A DNA stretch of 64,000 nucleotides from Ensifer sp. LC163. Lineage in GTDB: Bacteria > Pseudomonadota > Alphaproteobacteria > Rhizobiales > Rhizobiaceae. Shown one piece after another: positions 26,351-35,107 of this stretch (its first letter is position 1; each line of letters begins with the position of its first letter). Made by a program: the position numbers and the translations under genes. The DNA lies in assembly GCF_001695855.1 (NCBI RefSeq), contig NZ_MBSS01000034.1, forward strand, positions 62,001 to 126,000, written 5' to 3'. The notes beneath the pieces are model-generated. The model saw nothing but the letters and a program-made list of their open reading frames with translations, made no database searches and was not told the DNA's origin.

Positions 26351-27507
26351 CCGAGAAAAAGGCAATCATCGGCGCCCGGCTGTTCGATGGTATCGAATGG
26401 CACGACGGCGCCGCCCTCCTGATCGAGGCGGGTCGTGTCAAGGCTATCGTGGCAGCCGGTGATGTGCCGGCCGGTGCCACCGTCGTCGATGCCCACGGCA
26501 TGCTGCTGGTGCCGGGTTTCGTCGATCTGCAGGTGAATGGCGGCGGCGGTGCGCTTCTCAACGAAGAGCCGAGCGTCGAGGGCATCCGGCAGATCTGTAC
26601 GGCGCACGCCAAGTTCGGCACCACGGCGCTCCTGCCGACGCTGATCACCGATACGCGCGAGGTCAGAAGCGCCACGATCCACGCCGGCCTTCAGGCCAAG
26701 GCCGCTGGCGTGCCTGGCTTCCTCGGGCTGCACCTCGAAGGCCCGCATCTGTCGGTGGCGCGCAAGGGTGCCCATGATCCGTCGCTGATCCGCCCGATGG
26801 ATGACGCGGATCTTGCGGAAATGCTCGATTGCGCCAAAGCGCTGGGCGTGTTGATGGTGACCGTGGCGGCGGAAAACGCCACGAAGGAACAGGTGCGGGC
26901 GCTGGCCGATGCCGGCGTCGTCGTCAGCCTCGGCCATACGGATGTCGGCTACGATACCGCCGTGTCCTACGCCAAGGCCGGCGCGAGGACGGTGACGCAT
27001 CTGTTCAACGCCATGAGCGGTCTCGGTCACCGTGAGCCGGGCGTGGTCGGTGCAGCCCTTGCAACCGGAACCCTGCATGCGGGCCTGATCGCCGATGGCT
27101 ACCATGTCGACCCCGCCTCGATGGGCGTGGCGCTCAGAGCCAAGACCGGCCCGGGCCAGATCTTCCTGGTGACCGACGCGATGTCGCCGATCGGCACGGA
27201 TATGACGAGCTTCGAGCTCAATGGCCGCGAGATCCTGCGCCACGGCGGCCGGCTGACGCTTGCCGACGGCACGCTTGCCGGCGCCGATATCGATATGCTC
27301 TCGTCGGTACGCTTCGTGCACGAGAAGCTCGGGCTTCCGGTCGAGGAGGCGCTTCGCATGGCATCGGCCTATCCCGCCGACGCCATGGGCATCTCCTCGC
27401 ACAAGGGGCGTCTGTTGCCCGGTTCGGACGCCGATTTCGTGTTGCTGACGCCGGAGCTTGCCATGGGATCGACCTGGATCGGCGGCGACAAGGTCTACGC
27501 CGCCTGA
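26347..27507 (+). CDS. nagA: N-acetylglucosamine-6-phosphate deacetylase
   Basis: The 386-residue amidohydrolase removes acetate from GlcNAc-6-P. Landmarks are PGFVDLQVNGGGG at about residue 55, the metal-binding glutamate in LHLEGPHL (about 135), histidines in SLGHTDVGYD and HLFNAMSGLGHREPG, and the catalytic aspartate in LVTDAMSPIG (about 275). It is coupled to the deaminase gene by an ATGA overlap and followed by a bidirectional terminator. With the kinase and deaminase it forms a complete GlcNAc to fructose-6-P route. Confidence 0.95.
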   Translation: MTEKKAIIGARLFDGIEWHDGAALLIEAGRVKAIVAAGDVPAGATVVDAHGMLLVPGFVDLQVNGGGGALLNEEPSVEGIRQICTAHAKFGTTALLPTLITDTREVRSATIHAGLQAKAAGVPGFLGLHLEGPHLSVARKGAHDPSLIRPMDDADLAEMLDCAKALGVLMVTVAAENATKEQVRALADAGVVVSLGHTDVGYDTAVSYAKAGARTVTHLFNAMSGLGHREPGVVGAALATGTLHAGLIADGYHVDPASMGVALRAKTGPGQIFLVTDAMSPIGTDMTSFELNGREILRHGGRLTLADGTLAGADIDMLSSVRFVHEKLGLPVEEALRMASAYPADAMGISSHKGRLLPGSDADFVLLTPELAMGSTWIGGDKVYAA

Positions 27508-27536
27508 TCGCGGAACGATCGGAAACGCAAAACAGA

Positions 27537-27576
27537 GAAAAGGCCCGACGATCGGCAAGGATCGTCGGGCCTTTTC
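27537..27576. terminator. bidirectional terminator between nagA and cutC
   Basis: AGGCCCGACGATC and GATCGTCGGGCCT form a perfect 13-pair stem with a six-base loop, flanked by AAAA and TTTTCTTT. It lies 30 bases after nagA and 33 bases after the end of the convergent cutC gene, so it can serve both. Confidence 0.85.
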
Positions 27577-27608
27577 TTTGACTTGAACTGAAAGAGGGAA
27601 CGATCGTT

Positions 27609-28334
27609 CTACTTCGCAGAAAGCCGTGCTTTCATCGCCTGAACCGTCGCCATGTCCGTGCGACGCCTATCCTCCGACACGAAACCCATCGCGACCAGTC
27701 GCGGATCGTGAGCCGGCTCACGGATCGAGCAGGATGAGTGCACTTCGCTGACGGGTAGTCGCGCAAGCAGCGCGTCGACGCTGTCGAGTGTCACGCCGGA
27801 GCCTGGCATGATCGAAAGGCGCCCGGCGGCGAGCTCGACAAGTTCTGCAAGTCTTTCAATTGCCTGCGGCGCGCTTCTGGCGCCGCCCGACGTCAGGATC
27901 CGTTCGAAGCCGAGTTCGACAGCAAGTTCGATCGCGTCAGTGAAATCCGGCACCAGGTCGAAGGCGCGGTGCAGCGTGAGGCCGAGGCCGGCGGCATGGC
28001 CGGTGAGCTTTCTGAGCAGGGGTGCATCGAGCTGGCCATCGGCGAGCGATGCGCCAAGCACAACGCCGGCAAGACCGGCATCGCGGGCCGCATCGATATC
28101 CCGGCGCATCATGTCGAGATCGGCGGCGCCGAAGACGAAGTCGCCCGGCCGCGGCCGGATCATGACATAGACGGGTACCCGTGGCGGCCCGGCAAGGGCC
28201 ATCAATCCGGCCGTCGGTGTCAGCCCACCGACGGAAAGTGCTGCGCAGAGTTCGATCCGATCCGCTCCGCCCGCGATCGCTGCGGCAAGCCCGTCGGCGT
28301 CATCGACGCAAACCTCAAGTCCGATGCCATTCAT
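27609..28334 (-). CDS. cutC: CutC family protein
   Basis: The 241-residue TIM-barrel protein matches CutC, once called a copper homeostasis protein; its true biochemical role is uncertain. It begins LEVCVDDADGLAAAIAGGADRIELCAALSVGG, typical for the family. It continues with YVMIRPRPGDFVF, RAFDLVPD and LTSGGARSA, which line the barrel mouth. It is last in the amidase-ROK kinase-cutC operon and overlaps the kinase stop (ATGA). The association with a sugar kinase hints at a metabolic rather than copper role here. ATG 28334 is chosen over the longer frame that lies within the kinase gene. Confidence 0.9.
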   Translation of the reverse strand: MNGIGLEVCVDDADGLAAAIAGGADRIELCAALSVGGLTPTAGLMALAGPPRVPVYVMIRPRPGDFVFGAADLDMMRRDIDAARDAGLAGVVLGASLADGQLDAPLLRKLTGHAAGLGLTLHRAFDLVPDFTDAIELAVELGFERILTSGGARSAPQAIERLAELVELAAGRLSIMPGSGVTLDSVDALLARLPVSEVHSSCSIREPAHDPRLVAMGFVSEDRRRTDMATVQAMKARLSAK

Positions 28335-29242
28335 GCCTTTTCTCCTCCAAGGCCGAGCAGCGCGGCGCCGATCAGTCCCGGCTCGACCTGACATTCGCCG
28401 CGCACGACAAGTGGCCGCTTGAACTGCCGCAGGACCCGGCTACGAACCGCCTGGTCGATCTCGTCGAGCAGCGGCTCGACATTGGAAAGGCCGCCGCCGA
28501 CCGGCACGATCGTTGCTCCGGTGATGTTGATCACGAGCGCCAAAGGCGAGCTGACGAGGTCGACAAGGATCTCGACGGTGCGCTTCGCTTCCGTATCGCC
28601 CTTCATCCACGCCTCGATGATCTCGTGGCTCGACAGGGTCTTGCCGTGCACCGTGTCATGCAGCCGTTCGAGCCCGCGCGCGCCGCCGACGGTATCGACG
28701 CAGCGCCGCTGGCCGCAGCCGCAGGCATAGGCCGGGATGGCAATCGGCGGCTCGCCCGCCTCCGCGGCAAGTGCCGGTCCATGGCCCCATTCGCCGGCAA
28801 AGCCGCCATCGGCGTTGATCAACTGGCCGTCGACCACAAGCCCGCCACCGACACCGGTGCCGAGAATCGCCCCGAAGACGATGCGGTGGCCCCGGCCGGC
28901 GCCGGCGCCGGCCTCGGCAAGCGCGAAACAGTCGGCATCATTGGCGATCCTGACCGGCAGGTGCAACGCGCTCTCGAGCTCGGCAACCAGTTCTCGGCCG
29001 TCGATGCAGGGGATGTTGGCGCATTTGATCCGGCGGGTCTCCGGGTCGATGACGCCGGTGATCGAGATCGCCACGCATTCCGGATGGCCGCCGGCCTCGT
29101 CGAGCACGGATTCAAGCGTCTGCACGAACTGACGAAAATTGTTGAGCGGCGTCGTGCGGCGCGGCAGCGGAAAGATCCGTTCGCGCGAATGGACGATCGC
29201 GCCCTTGATCGCCGATCCGCCGATATCGAAACAGACGATCAT
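28331..29242 (-). CDS. ROK family sugar kinase
   Basis: The 303-residue protein has the ASKHA phosphate loop CFDIGGSAIKGAIV, the catalytic region ANDADCFALAEA with the conserved Asp, GTGVGGGLVVDG, and the ROK zinc motif in modified spacing (HGP... YACGCGQRRCVDTVGG). ROK kinases of this kind phosphorylate GlcNAc, ManNAc, glucose or fructose. The nearby GlcNAc locus already has a BadF-type kinase, so this may act on a different sugar or be a paralogue. It overlaps the amidase and cutC genes by four bases each, showing translational coupling. Confidence 0.9.
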   Translation of the reverse strand: MIVCFDIGGSAIKGAIVHSRERIFPLPRRTTPLNNFRQFVQTLESVLDEAGGHPECVAISITGVIDPETRRIKCANIPCIDGRELVAELESALHLPVRIANDADCFALAEAGAGAGRGHRIVFGAILGTGVGGGLVVDGQLINADGGFAGEWGHGPALAAEAGEPPIAIPAYACGCGQRRCVDTVGGARGLERLHDTVHGKTLSSHEIIEAWMKGDTEAKRTVEILVDLVSSPLALVINITGATIVPVGGGLSNVEPLLDEIDQAVRSRVLRQFKRPLVVRGECQVEPGLIGAALLGLGGEKA

Positions 29243-30600
29243 GCAGCGCCCCGGATCACGGCTTCGGCGGCAAGGGCGATGGACAGCAACCGGTCGTCCT
29301 GATGGTGCGGCGCTGCCAGCTGCAGGCCGACCGGCATTTCACCGGCGCCGATGCCGCAGGGGATCGAGATGCCGCAGAAATCGAGGAAGTTGCCGATCAA
29401 GGTGTTGCGCAGCGTCTTGGCATTGGTCCTAAAGAACAGGTCGTCGTCGGCAAGCAACGGCGCCAGCGGCGGTGCGACATGCGGCAACGTCGGATGGACG
29501 ATGAGTTCGCCCGGCTTCAGGCTCTCGACTGTCTCGTGGATCAACTGGTCGCGCGCATCGAGAAGCGCGATATAGTCGGGCATGGTGATCTTCTCGCCGA
29601 GCCTTGTGCGCGCGACGACGCGCGGATCGATGCGTTCGGCTTCGGGACCGGCCAGGCGCTCCCGGTGAAGTGCAAATGCCTCGGCGGTGACAAGCGCGCC
29701 GTGGCGCGCCATCACGTCGAACACTGCCTTGAACGTCGGGAAGGCGCGCCGCGTGACTGTGGCACCGGCCTTTTCCAGCCGCTTCACCGCATCCTCGAAG
29801 GCTTCGACGACTTCGCTTTCGGCTTCGTCAAAAACCACCGTTTCAGGGATGACGATCGACAGTCCTGCGATCTCGCCGCGGCGCACCACCGGGGCGGTCA
29901 GTCCATGCATGGCCGCATCGAGCCAGACTGCATCCTGCACCGTATGGCAGAGGGGGCCAAGCGAATCGAGGCTTTCGGCAAGCGGAAAGACGCCCTTCAT
30001 CGAATAGCGCCCGCGCGTCGCCTTGTAGCCGACGATACCGGTCATTGCCGCCGGGATGCGGACGGAGCCGCCGGTATCGGTGCCGATCGCCGCCGGCACG
30101 AGGCCGGCCGCGACCGCCGCCGCCGAGCCCGACGAGGAGCCGCCCGGGATGCGCTCGACATCGGTCGAGGCCGGATTGTGCGGCGTGCCGTAATGCGGAT
30201 TGATGCCGAGGCCGGAGAAGGCGAACTCGCTCATATTGGTTCGCCCGACGTTGACCATGCCGGCGCCGGCAACAGCGCCAACCACAACGGCGTCGTTGCC
30301 GGCGGGCGGATCTTCCCGCAGGACCACGGAACCGGCTGTGGTCACGCTGCCTTTGACGTTGAAGAGGTCCTTCCAGGCGACCGGAAGGCCATCGAGCAGG
30401 CCGAGCGACCGGCCCGCGCGGAGCCGGGCGGAGGCGGCCGCCGCTTCCTTCAGCGCACGTTCGCGGGTGATGCCGACGAAGATCGTCTGATCGCCGTGCG
30501 CCTCGATGCCGGCAAGCGTTTCTTCGGCAAGCGTGACCGGGTCGAGCTTGCCTTCCTGGACGAGTACCGAAAGCCCGGCGAGCGTTTTCTGTCTGGTCAT
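29239..30600 (-). CDS. amidase signature family enzyme
   Basis: The 453-residue enzyme has the Ser-cisSer-Lys amidase triad. The lysine is in VAWKDLFNVKG (about 75), and the serines lie in the Gly/Ser-rich RIPGGSSSGSAAAVAAGLV and GTDTGGSVRIPAAMTG (about 150-175). Family members hydrolyse amides ranging from allophanate to Glu-tRNA; no GatB or urea carboxylase gene is near, so the substrate is unknown. It begins the three-gene minus-strand operon. The antisense frame on the plus strand (29302 onward) is a shadow. Confidence 0.9.
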   Translation of the reverse strand: MTRQKTLAGLSVLVQEGKLDPVTLAEETLAGIEAHGDQTIFVGITRERALKEAAAASARLRAGRSLGLLDGLPVAWKDLFNVKGSVTTAGSVVLREDPPAGNDAVVVGAVAGAGMVNVGRTNMSEFAFSGLGINPHYGTPHNPASTDVERIPGGSSSGSAAAVAAGLVPAAIGTDTGGSVRIPAAMTGIVGYKATRGRYSMKGVFPLAESLDSLGPLCHTVQDAVWLDAAMHGLTAPVVRRGEIAGLSIVIPETVVFDEAESEVVEAFEDAVKRLEKAGATVTRRAFPTFKAVFDVMARHGALVTAEAFALHRERLAGPEAERIDPRVVARTRLGEKITMPDYIALLDARDQLIHETVESLKPGELIVHPTLPHVAPPLAPLLADDDLFFRTNAKTLRNTLIGNFLDFCGISIPCGIGAGEMPVGLQLAAPHHQDDRLLSIALAAEAVIRGAA

Positions 30601-30828
30601 TTTCTCCCCTTGTCCGCCTGCCGTCCGTGGGCGGCTCGTCTGTCCGGCCGGTCCACGTGGGCAGGCCCTTGTTCTAGCATATCGCTCCCCATCGCGTTTG
30701 CCACGGTTCGTCCGTCTTCATCGCAGGAATTTTGCCGAAAGCAGACGCTGCCGGCCGCCCTGCCTTGTCGATGCGAACGCGCTTGCCTACATGCCCCATC
30801 GTACCCTGCCCGGCACTGGAGACATTTG

Positions 30829-31569
30829 ATGATATTGGACGCGGCGCGGCTTTCCCTGGCCAATCTTTTTGCACCGGAGACCCGTTCGGTGTTCTGGAAG
30901 GTGCTCGGCCTGACGCTCCTGGCGTTGGCCGCGCTGTGGTTCGGGCTGCGCGAACTCTTCGTCTGGCTCGCCCTGCCATGGCTTGATGCCCTGATGCCCG
31001 GCACGCCCGCCTGGGCCGGCTGGCTCACCTTCGTGCTTGGCATCTTCGCGAGCCTCGGGCTGGCGCTGGCGCTGGCCTTGCTGCTGGCGCCGGTGACGGC
31101 GCTGATCGCCGGCTTCTTCCTCGATGATGTCGCCGACGTGGTCGAAGCGCGCGATTATCCGAACGAGCCGGCCGGCCGGCCCTTGCCCCTCGCAGAGGCG
31201 ATCGTGGGCTCGGCCAAGTTTCTCGGCGTCGTCATTCTCGGCAACATATTGGCGCTATTCCTGCTCCTGGTGCCCGGCGTCAATCTGATCGCCTTCTTCC
31301 TCGTCAACGGTTACCTCCTGGGACGGGAGTTCTTCGAATTTGCCGCCATGCGCTACCGCTCGCCGGCCGAAGCGCGGCTCTTCCGTGCCAAGCACCGCTC
31401 GACCGTGTTCCTGGCCGGGTTGATCCTGGCGGCGTTTCTGGCCGTGCCGTTGCTCAACCTGCTGACGCCGCTCTTTGCCGCCGGCATGATGGTGCACCTG
31501 CACAAGAGGCTGTCGGCCAGCGACCCGGCATTTTCGCTGCAGCGCCGCGCGCCGGATATGGCGCGCTAA
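30829..31569 (+). CDS. EI24/CysZ-like integral membrane protein
   Basis: The 246-residue protein has four to six hydrophobic segments and the EI24 domain landmarks FLDDVADVVEARDYPNEPAG and GYLLGREFFEFAAMRY. CysZ in E. coli imports sulfate, but alphaproteobacterial members are not proven to do so and are annotated as EI24 domain proteins. No sulfur gene is adjacent. ATG 30829 is chosen after GGAGA. The same frame is open far upstream only because it lies opposite the amidase gene. Confidence 0.8.
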   Translation: MILDAARLSLANLFAPETRSVFWKVLGLTLLALAALWFGLRELFVWLALPWLDALMPGTPAWAGWLTFVLGIFASLGLALALALLLAPVTALIAGFFLDDVADVVEARDYPNEPAGRPLPLAEAIVGSAKFLGVVILGNILALFLLLVPGVNLIAFFLVNGYLLGREFFEFAAMRYRSPAEARLFRAKHRSTVFLAGLILAAFLAVPLLNLLTPLFAAGMMVHLHKRLSASDPAFSLQRRAPDMAR

Positions 31570-31715
31570 AGGTGCTGCGACACCTTGAACCTGTGGCTCG
31601 GCCGCGAAGGCCCGAACCGCAATCTTCTTGACAGCGGGCATCCGCTGGCCAATCTGCCGGCAAATCCCCATGGTGTCGCGCGCCCGGATGGCCGCGACAG
31701 GACGGAGCAGCAGCA

Positions 31716-31925
31716 ATGACCAACGCCGAAGACCGCGTCACCCGCCTTGAAGAGACGGTGGCTCACCAGGCCAAGACGATCGAAGAGCTTTCCGATCAGC
31801 TCGCCGAGCAATGGAAGGTCGTCGAGCAGACGCGGGCAAAGCTCGACCGGCTGACGGAACGCTTCCTCAGCCTCGAGGAGCAATCGATCGATGCGCCTCC
31901 GATCACCCGCCCGCCGCACTACTGA
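31716..31925 (+). CDS. slyX: SlyX family protein
   Basis: The 69-residue protein is a short coiled coil (ED RVTRLEETVAHQAKTIEEL pattern) ending in the diagnostic PPHY C-terminus of SlyX. Its molecular function is unknown; in E. coli slyX adjoins slyD. Here it is monocistronic, with a TTGACA promoter element about 90 bases upstream and a bidirectional terminator about 40 bases after its stop. Confidence 0.88.
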   Translation: MTNAEDRVTRLEETVAHQAKTIEELSDQLAEQWKVVEQTRAKLDRLTERFLSLEEQSIDAPPITRPPHY

Positions 31926-31965
31926 GGCGCCATATCAGCGCAGGCTGGTATCAGGGCAGAAAAAC

Positions 31966-32001
31966 AAAAAGGCCGCCGGTTCTTGCGAACGGCGGCCTTT
32001 C
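31966..32001. terminator. bidirectional terminator between slyX and the BMP gene
   Basis: AAAGGCCGCCG and CGGCGGCCTTT pair around an inner GTTC/GAAC, flanked by A-run and T-run on either side. It lies between convergent genes and can terminate both. Confidence 0.8.
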
Positions 32002-32020
32002 TGATGTCAGGCGGAAGCCT

Positions 32021-33013
32021 TTAGTAGGGGCAGGCTTCGTCGCTCATGTAGTCGTGAACCTGGACCTTGCCGGCGATGATCTCGGCCTTCACCTTTTCGA
32101 CCGCGTCGAGCATTTCCGGGGTGATCAGGGCCTTGTTGTTGTCGTCGAGCGCGTAGCCGACGCCATCTTCCTTGAGGCCGAGGTTGGAAATGCCGAACTC
32201 GAACTTGTCGTTCTTGGCAGCGGTGAAGGCTTCGTAGACGGCCACGTCGACGCGCTTCAGCATCGAGGTCAGAACCTTGCCCGGCTGCAGGCCGTTCTGG
32301 TTGGAGTCGACGCCGATGCCGAGCTTGCCGGCATCCGCAGCGGCCTGCAGGACGCCGACGCCGGTGCCACCGGCTGCGTGGTAGACCACGTCCGAACCCT
32401 GGTCCATCTGCGACTTGGCAATTTCGCCGCCCTTGACCGGGTCGTTCCAGGCGTCCGGCGTCGTGCCGGTGTAGGCTTCAAGAACCTTCACGTCAGCGCC
32501 GGTCGACTTCGCGCCGCCGACATAGCCGCAGGCGAACTTGTGGATGAGCGGAACGTCCATGCCGCCGATGAAGCTGACGGTCTTCGACTTCGAAGCGAGA
32601 CCAGCGAGCACGCCGACGAGGTAGGAGCCTTCCTGTTCCTTGAACACGATCGACTTCACGTTCGGCTTGTCGAGCACCATGTCGATGATCGCAAACTTGG
32701 TGTCCGGATATTCGCCGGCGATCTTTTCGAGCGGTGCCGCCCAGTTGAAGCCGGCCATGACGATCGGGTTGTTGCCGTCGCTGGCGAAGCGGCGCAGGGC
32801 CTGCTCGCGCTGTGCGTCATTGGCGATTTCGAATTCGCGGTATTCGACGCCCGATTCGGTTTTGAATTTTTCGGCGCCGTTAAAGGCCGCTTCGTTGAAC
32901 GATTTGTCGAACTTGCCGCCCAGATCGTAAATGATGGCCGGCTTGATGTCGGCGGCCAGAGCCGTCGCGGACATCATGGAAAAGGCAAAGAGACCGAGAA
33001 TGGTTTTTTTCAT
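32021..33013 (-). CDS. BMP family ABC transporter substrate-binding protein
   Basis: The 330-residue protein has a signal peptide (MKKTILGLFAFSMMSATALA) and belongs to the basic membrane protein/PnrA family, whose members bind nucleosides. Family landmarks are IYDLGGKFDKSFNEAAFNGAEKF, FKEQEGSYLVGVLAGLASKS, VSFIGGMDVPLIHKFACGYVGG and VVYHAAGGTGVGV. A permease or ATPase gene is not adjacent, so the partner transporter must lie elsewhere. The single internal cysteine and the C-terminal DEACPY are of note. Nucleoside uptake is inferred from family. Confidence 0.92.
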   Translation of the reverse strand: MKKTILGLFAFSMMSATALAADIKPAIIYDLGGKFDKSFNEAAFNGAEKFKTESGVEYREFEIANDAQREQALRRFASDGNNPIVMAGFNWAAPLEKIAGEYPDTKFAIIDMVLDKPNVKSIVFKEQEGSYLVGVLAGLASKSKTVSFIGGMDVPLIHKFACGYVGGAKSTGADVKVLEAYTGTTPDAWNDPVKGGEIAKSQMDQGSDVVYHAAGGTGVGVLQAAADAGKLGIGVDSNQNGLQPGKVLTSMLKRVDVAVYEAFTAAKNDKFEFGISNLGLKEDGVGYALDDNNKALITPEMLDAVEKVKAEIIAGKVQVHDYMSDEACPY

Positions 33014-33238
33014 CGTGCAGCCCTGTTGTCGCTATTGATCTTTATCGGGTCCTCCCGCGGGCCCCGGATGGAGCCTGTCTGCGGAACCCGCCCCTCTCGT
33101 GGGGGCTAGGGTGGCCGCATCCTTGCACGGTCACGGCAAAAAAACACTCAAAATTTTTCGGATGGTAAAAATGTCGACCGACATTCACAGGCATCGTTAA
33201 AATGCCGGTTCCCTTGACCTTTTTGGATCGGCAGGGGG

Positions 33239-33263
33239 ACGCCGCGCGCCGGGCGCGCGGCGT
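33239..33263 (-). terminator. GC-rich hairpin after msrA
   Basis: ACGCCGCGCGCC and GGCGCGCGGCGT form a nearly continuous palindrome eight bases beyond the msrA stop on the minus strand. No T-run follows, so it may act as a 3' stabiliser rather than a full terminator. Confidence 0.4.
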
Positions 33264-33270
33264 AAAGGGA

Positions 33271-33924
33271 CTAGCCACCGATCGGGCAGCTGACGCCGGT
33301 GCCGCGCAGGCCGCAATAACCATCGGGGTTCTTCGCCAGATACTGCTGGTGGTAGTCCTCGGCAAAGTACAACGGGCCGGCCTTTTCGATTTCGGTGGTG
33401 ATCTTGCCGGTATGATCCGATCGCTTCAGGGCCGCCTGGAAGGCGTCGCGCGCGGCCTTGGCCTCTTTCAGCTGCGCATCGTCATAGGCATAGATGGCGG
33501 AGCGATAGGTCGTGCCGATATCGTTGCCCTGGCGCATGCCCTGGGTCGGGTCGTGCTGCTCGAAGAAGGTCTTGAGCAGGCGCGACAAAGGAACCACCTT
33601 CGGATCGTAGACCACCAGCACCACCTCGGTGTGGCCGGTGAGCCCCGTGGTGGTTTCCTGGTAGGTGGGGTTCGGCGTCAGGCCGCCGGAATAGCCGGCC
33701 GCCGTGACATAGACGCCCGGTATGCTCCAAAGCAGCCGCTCGGCGCCCCAGAAGCAGCCCATGCCGAGCAGGATCTTCTCCGTGCCGTCGGGATAGGGGC
33801 CCTTCAGCGGGTGTCCCGAGACGAAGTGTGTCGCGGCAGTCGGAATGGCATCCTCGCGCCCAGGCAGCGCCGTCTGCGCGTCGGGCAGGATGGTCTTCTT
33901 GTTGAACATGTCGATCAGGAACAT
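33271..33924 (-). CDS. msrA: peptide methionine sulfoxide reductase A
   Basis: The 217-residue enzyme reduces the S epimer of methionine sulfoxide. The catalytic motif GMGCFWGAE is at about residue 55, followed by GYSGG and, further on, [16 protein letters not shown]. The recycling cysteines are in the C-terminal [15 protein letters not shown]. The protein is of the longer type with about 45 residues before the core, as in other rhizobia and E. coli. ATG 33924 has AAGGAG eight bases upstream, better than the preceding GTG. Confidence 0.97.
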   Translation of the reverse strand: MFLIDMFNKKTILPDAQTALPGREDAIPTAATHFVSGHPLKGPYPDGTEKILLGMGCFWGAERLLWSIPGVYVTAAGYSGGLTPNPTYQETTTGLTGHTEVVLVVYDPKVVPLSRLLKTFFEQHDPTQGMRQGNDIGTTYRSAIYAYDDAQLKEAKAARDAFQAALKRSDHTGKITTEIEKAGPLYFAEDYHQQYLAKNPDGYCGLRGTGVSCPIGG

Positions 33925-33969
33925 CACTAAAACTCCTTGTCGTCGACGCGGGGCAGCGCCCCGGCATGA

Positions 33970-34287
33970 TCAAGCGGTGAAGCGGCCGGCTGCCGGCCGC
34001 TTCTTGTATCCGGCCATCCACAGAAGAAGGGCCAGAAGCGCCAGCACCGCAAAGGCGGGTTGCATCAAAAGCCAGTGCAGCATCGAGTGCCAGAGGGTCG
34101 GCCCGGTATCGGTCCGCTGCGCAAACTGAACCCAGCTGGCCGTGTCGGCGCCCAACGCTTCGAGATCGTCGCCGAGCGACGTCATCATCAGCTCTGATGC
34201 GGCGACGGACTGGATGGCATCGACGGCACCTGCAAGGACGGCCGCAAGCAGCACCACAAAGCTCGCCAGTCTCAGTACGAAACGCAT
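33970..34287 (-). CDS. small inner-membrane protein, 105 residues
   Basis: ATG 34287 follows GAGGGA. The protein has one N-terminal hydrophobic helix (FVLRLASFVVLLAAVLAGAV), a central soluble part of about 45 residues, and a second helix (MQPAFAVLALLALLLWMAGY) before a basic tail (KKRPAAGRF). The result is a hairpin with a periplasmic loop, probably with both ends in the cytoplasm. Conserved proteins of this plan occur in Rhizobiaceae, to my recollection, without assigned function. The gene is just upstream of msrA on the same strand, but a 45-base gap makes an operon uncertain. Confidence 0.6.
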   Translation of the reverse strand: MRFVLRLASFVVLLAAVLAGAVDAIQSVAASELMMTSLGDDLEALGADTASWVQFAQRTDTGPTLWHSMLHWLLMQPAFAVLALLALLLWMAGYKKRPAAGRFTA

Positions 34288-34655
34288 CGGTCCCTCATTC
34301 CTCAAATTCCATCGGGCCAGACCGGGCCGTCACTTTCGTTTTCCGGCATCAGCGTGCCTTTCGGAGCAAAGCCGACGAGGTTGGAGAGCGTGGCAATCCG
34401 AGCTGGCGCGGCGTCCGGGCGGTCTCCGAAGGGAGGCGCCGAGCAACTCTGCGGCAAGAGATAGGCCCGGTCGGCGACGAGCGCAATGGCAAGCGTTGCC
34501 TGCCAAGTTACACAAGATGTCAACAATCTGTCAGAAAGCAGTTGATCCCGCGCAAATCATCGGTATATATCCCGCCCGTCCGCCGGTTCGCGCCGGATGA
34601 CACGAAGGGCCTCGCCCTTCCCATCCAGCCGCATGACCATCGGCTGTTGACGGAT
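34288..34655. other. space upstream of tRNA-Ser
   Basis: The region contains the tRNA promoter (34542-34569) and a minus-strand frame (34526-34302) whose only start is TTG without a ribosome site and which overlaps a TTGACA element. I do not call that frame a gene. No repeat or hairpin stands out. Confidence 0.4.
34542..34569 (+). promoter_or_regulatory. probable promoter of tRNA-Ser
   Basis: TTGATC at 34542-34547 and TATATA at 34564-34569 with a 16-base spacer form a good sigma-70-type promoter. Transcription would start near 34577, leaving a leader of about 80 bases before the mature tRNA. Confidence 0.55.
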
Positions 34656-34745
34656 GGACAGGTGGCCGAGTGGTTGAAGGCGCACGCCTGGAACGCGTGT
34701 ATACGTGAAAGCGTATCGAGGGTTCGAATCCCTCTCTGTCCGCCA
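34656..34745 (+). tRNA. tRNA-Ser (anticodon GGA)
   Basis: The 90-base sequence folds into a class II cloverleaf. The acceptor stem is GGACAGG with TCTGTCC, the D-arm has TGGCCGAGTGGTTGAAGGC, and the anticodon arm carries CTGGAAC with anticodon GGA. A long variable arm and the T-arm GGGTTCGAATCCC follow. The 3' CCA is encoded. It reads UCC and UCU codons. The long variable arm and the discriminator G are serine identity elements. Confidence 0.97.
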
Positions 34746-35079
34746 TTCTTCCTGATTCTATTTCCGATTTTCAGCCACTGGCACTGTGATTGTTTAAGTG
34801 TGGCAGAATGCTGAACCAACTTTAGTTGGCGGCCGAGGGGTAGCCCCTCGGCCGCGCGATCGATTGGCTCGTTCATTCGGCCATCTGCGCGACCGCTCCT
34901 CAATTTTGGGCAAGCATGACAGTATGACGAGCGGGCGGTGAGGTGGCGTTACGAGCCTCAGCGCTTGCGTGAAAGGTCGCAACAGGCGCGAGCCCGCCGA
35001 TCATCGAGACGTGTTCCAGCACCACGGTCATGTCCCGGCGCGTCGGGGACGGGGGCGGCTAAATAGTTATCCATTGCGT
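34746..35079. other. gene-free space after tRNA-Ser with a strong hairpin
   Basis: No convincing gene is present. A perfect stem GCGGCCGAGGGG/CCCCTCGGCCGC with three-base loop stands at 34829-34855, directly after a small CCAAC/GTTGG hairpin. There is no T-run. I looked for a second copy of the tRNA 3' end that would mark an integrated island and found none. Confidence 0.45.
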
Positions 35080-35102
35080 TAAGTATTTTGCTGTGATACT
35101 TA
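35080..35102 (+). promoter_or_regulatory. palindromic operator of the ArsR-type regulator
   Basis: TAAGTAT and ATACTTA form a perfect inverted repeat separated by nine bases, ending five bases before the regulator's ATG. Its position over the promoter/start region suggests autorepression. Confidence 0.6.
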
Positions 35103-35107
35103 GCCTT

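Noticed and set aside
29302-30828. Long N-terminal extension of the CysZ-like frame
   Set aside because: This part lies opposite the amidase gene; the true start is ATG 30829 with a ribosome site.
34302-34526. 74-residue minus-strand frame upstream of tRNA-Ser
   Set aside because: Only a TTG start without ribosome site, overlapping a TTGACA element; no recognised family. Left out as too weak.
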